From the NCBI GenBank assembly GCA_964563535.1, contig CAZLXP010000030.1, positions 1 to 25,384 of the forward strand: 25,384 nt of DNA, written 5' to 3'. Under the pieces are notes generated by a model, which worked only from the letters and a program-made list of their open reading frames with translations, was not told the origin of the DNA and did not search any database. Below, in pieces: positions 25,088 to 25,384 of this stretch. The DNA comes from WVWN01 sp964563535 (GTDB lineage: Bacteria; RBG-13-66-14; B26-G2; WVWN01). The first letter of the stretch is position 1. Every line of letters starts with the position of its first letter. Made by a program: the position numbers and the translations under genes.

Positions 25088-25181
25088 CGTCGGTCACTTC
25101 CTCCTCGGAATCCGTCGGCGACGAGCCATACTCCGACGGCTAAACCCGCTCCTGCTCATACGCGACACCCTTCGGCCGTCG

Positions 25182-25384
25182 CTACCGCGCCGCCTTGAAC
25201 GCGCTCATCTCGCCGGCCGACCGTCGCGCGTGGAATTTCGCGGCCAGATAACTCTTTAGTTCTCTCAGCTCCGGCACTTTCGAGAACCACAAGGTTGCGG
25301 AGTAGGCGGCGATGCCAACGGCCGCGGTGGCGAATAAGCGCGGCGTCGGATGTAGGCTCGCGAACAAAGCGCGTGCCGCCAGCG
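25182..25384 (-). CDS. C-terminal end of a membrane protein, probable Wzx-type flippase
   Basis: The open frame enters from the right edge and stops at 25182; about 66 codons are visible. It has a hydrophobic helix (LFATAAVGIAAYSATLWFS) followed by a cytoplasmic-like tail (KVPELRELKSYLAAKFHARR). A last helix with a short basic tail just upstream of polysaccharide genes is typical of the MATE/Wzx flippase family, but too little is visible to confirm it. An internal TTG at 25367 is not the true start. Confidence 0.5.
   Translation of the reverse strand, partial: LAARALFASLHPTPRLFATAAVGIAAYSATLWFSKVPELRELKSYLAAKFHARRSAGEMSAFKAAR

Noticed and set aside
1..25384. CRISPR array or insertion sequence
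   Set aside because: No regularly spaced direct repeats and no transposase or terminal inverted repeats were seen; the only regular repetition is within the NHL coding repeats.

Overview
The window looks like a chromosomal segment of an uncultured, diderm-like bacterium of about 55-60% GC. Three things point that way: the run of secreted NHL beta-propellers sharing a C-terminal signature, the O-antigen/exopolysaccharide locus, and a sigma54-type activator next to TPR-coding sequence. The combination suggests a candidate phylum (FCB-like or Coatesbacteria-like lineages), but nothing in the window fixes the taxonomy and that placement is a guess.

Layout. (1) 1-4163, minus strand: five tandem paralogous secreted six-bladed NHL propellers, tightly spaced, the last running off the left edge. 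(2) 4200-5224: a gene-poor strip that nevertheless carries organised signals. These are a minus-strand sigma70-like promoter and intrinsic terminator enclosing about 150 nt of non-coding, structured sequence; a start-less minus-strand ORF remnant; and a plus-strand promoter, an internally deleted tRNA-Pro(GGG) and a terminator. An inverted-repeat and AT-rich segment follows. (3) 5225-6199: an HTH-WYL transcriptional regulator. (4) 6414-7872: a decayed TPR gene (in-frame stops plus at least one frameshift), directly followed at 7909 by an intact GAF-AAA+-Fis activator whose GAFTGA loop reads GTATGV, and then by a strong terminator. (5) 9622-15362: a separately punctuated unit with a promoter, a 51-residue exported Pro/Gly-rich peptide using a TTG start, and a 1748-residue protein. 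That protein fuses an N-terminal reverse transcriptase (YVDD) and a helical HEAT-like region to a long array of PAS and GAF sensory modules, with no kinase, cyclase or response-regulator output. (6) 15386-25384, minus strand: a compact polysaccharide operon, read from the right edge as a probable flippase C-terminus, GT4, GT2, methyltransferase, O-antigen ligase/polymerase, methyltransferase, asparagine synthetase-type amidotransferase, GT4 and GT4, with start/stop overlaps typical of translational coupling.

How they fit together. The right part builds and polymerises a surface glycan. The left part encodes secreted propellers of unknown ligand. Between them lies an accessory strip holding decayed genes, a WYL regulator and the reverse transcriptase-sensor fusion. 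The fusion is the best candidate for a previously undescribed system: the reverse transcriptase is the only recognisable catalytic domain, so the PAS/GAF array probably gates it. The two plus-strand regulators (WYL; GAF-AAA+) could control neighbours, but no binding site ties them to a target.
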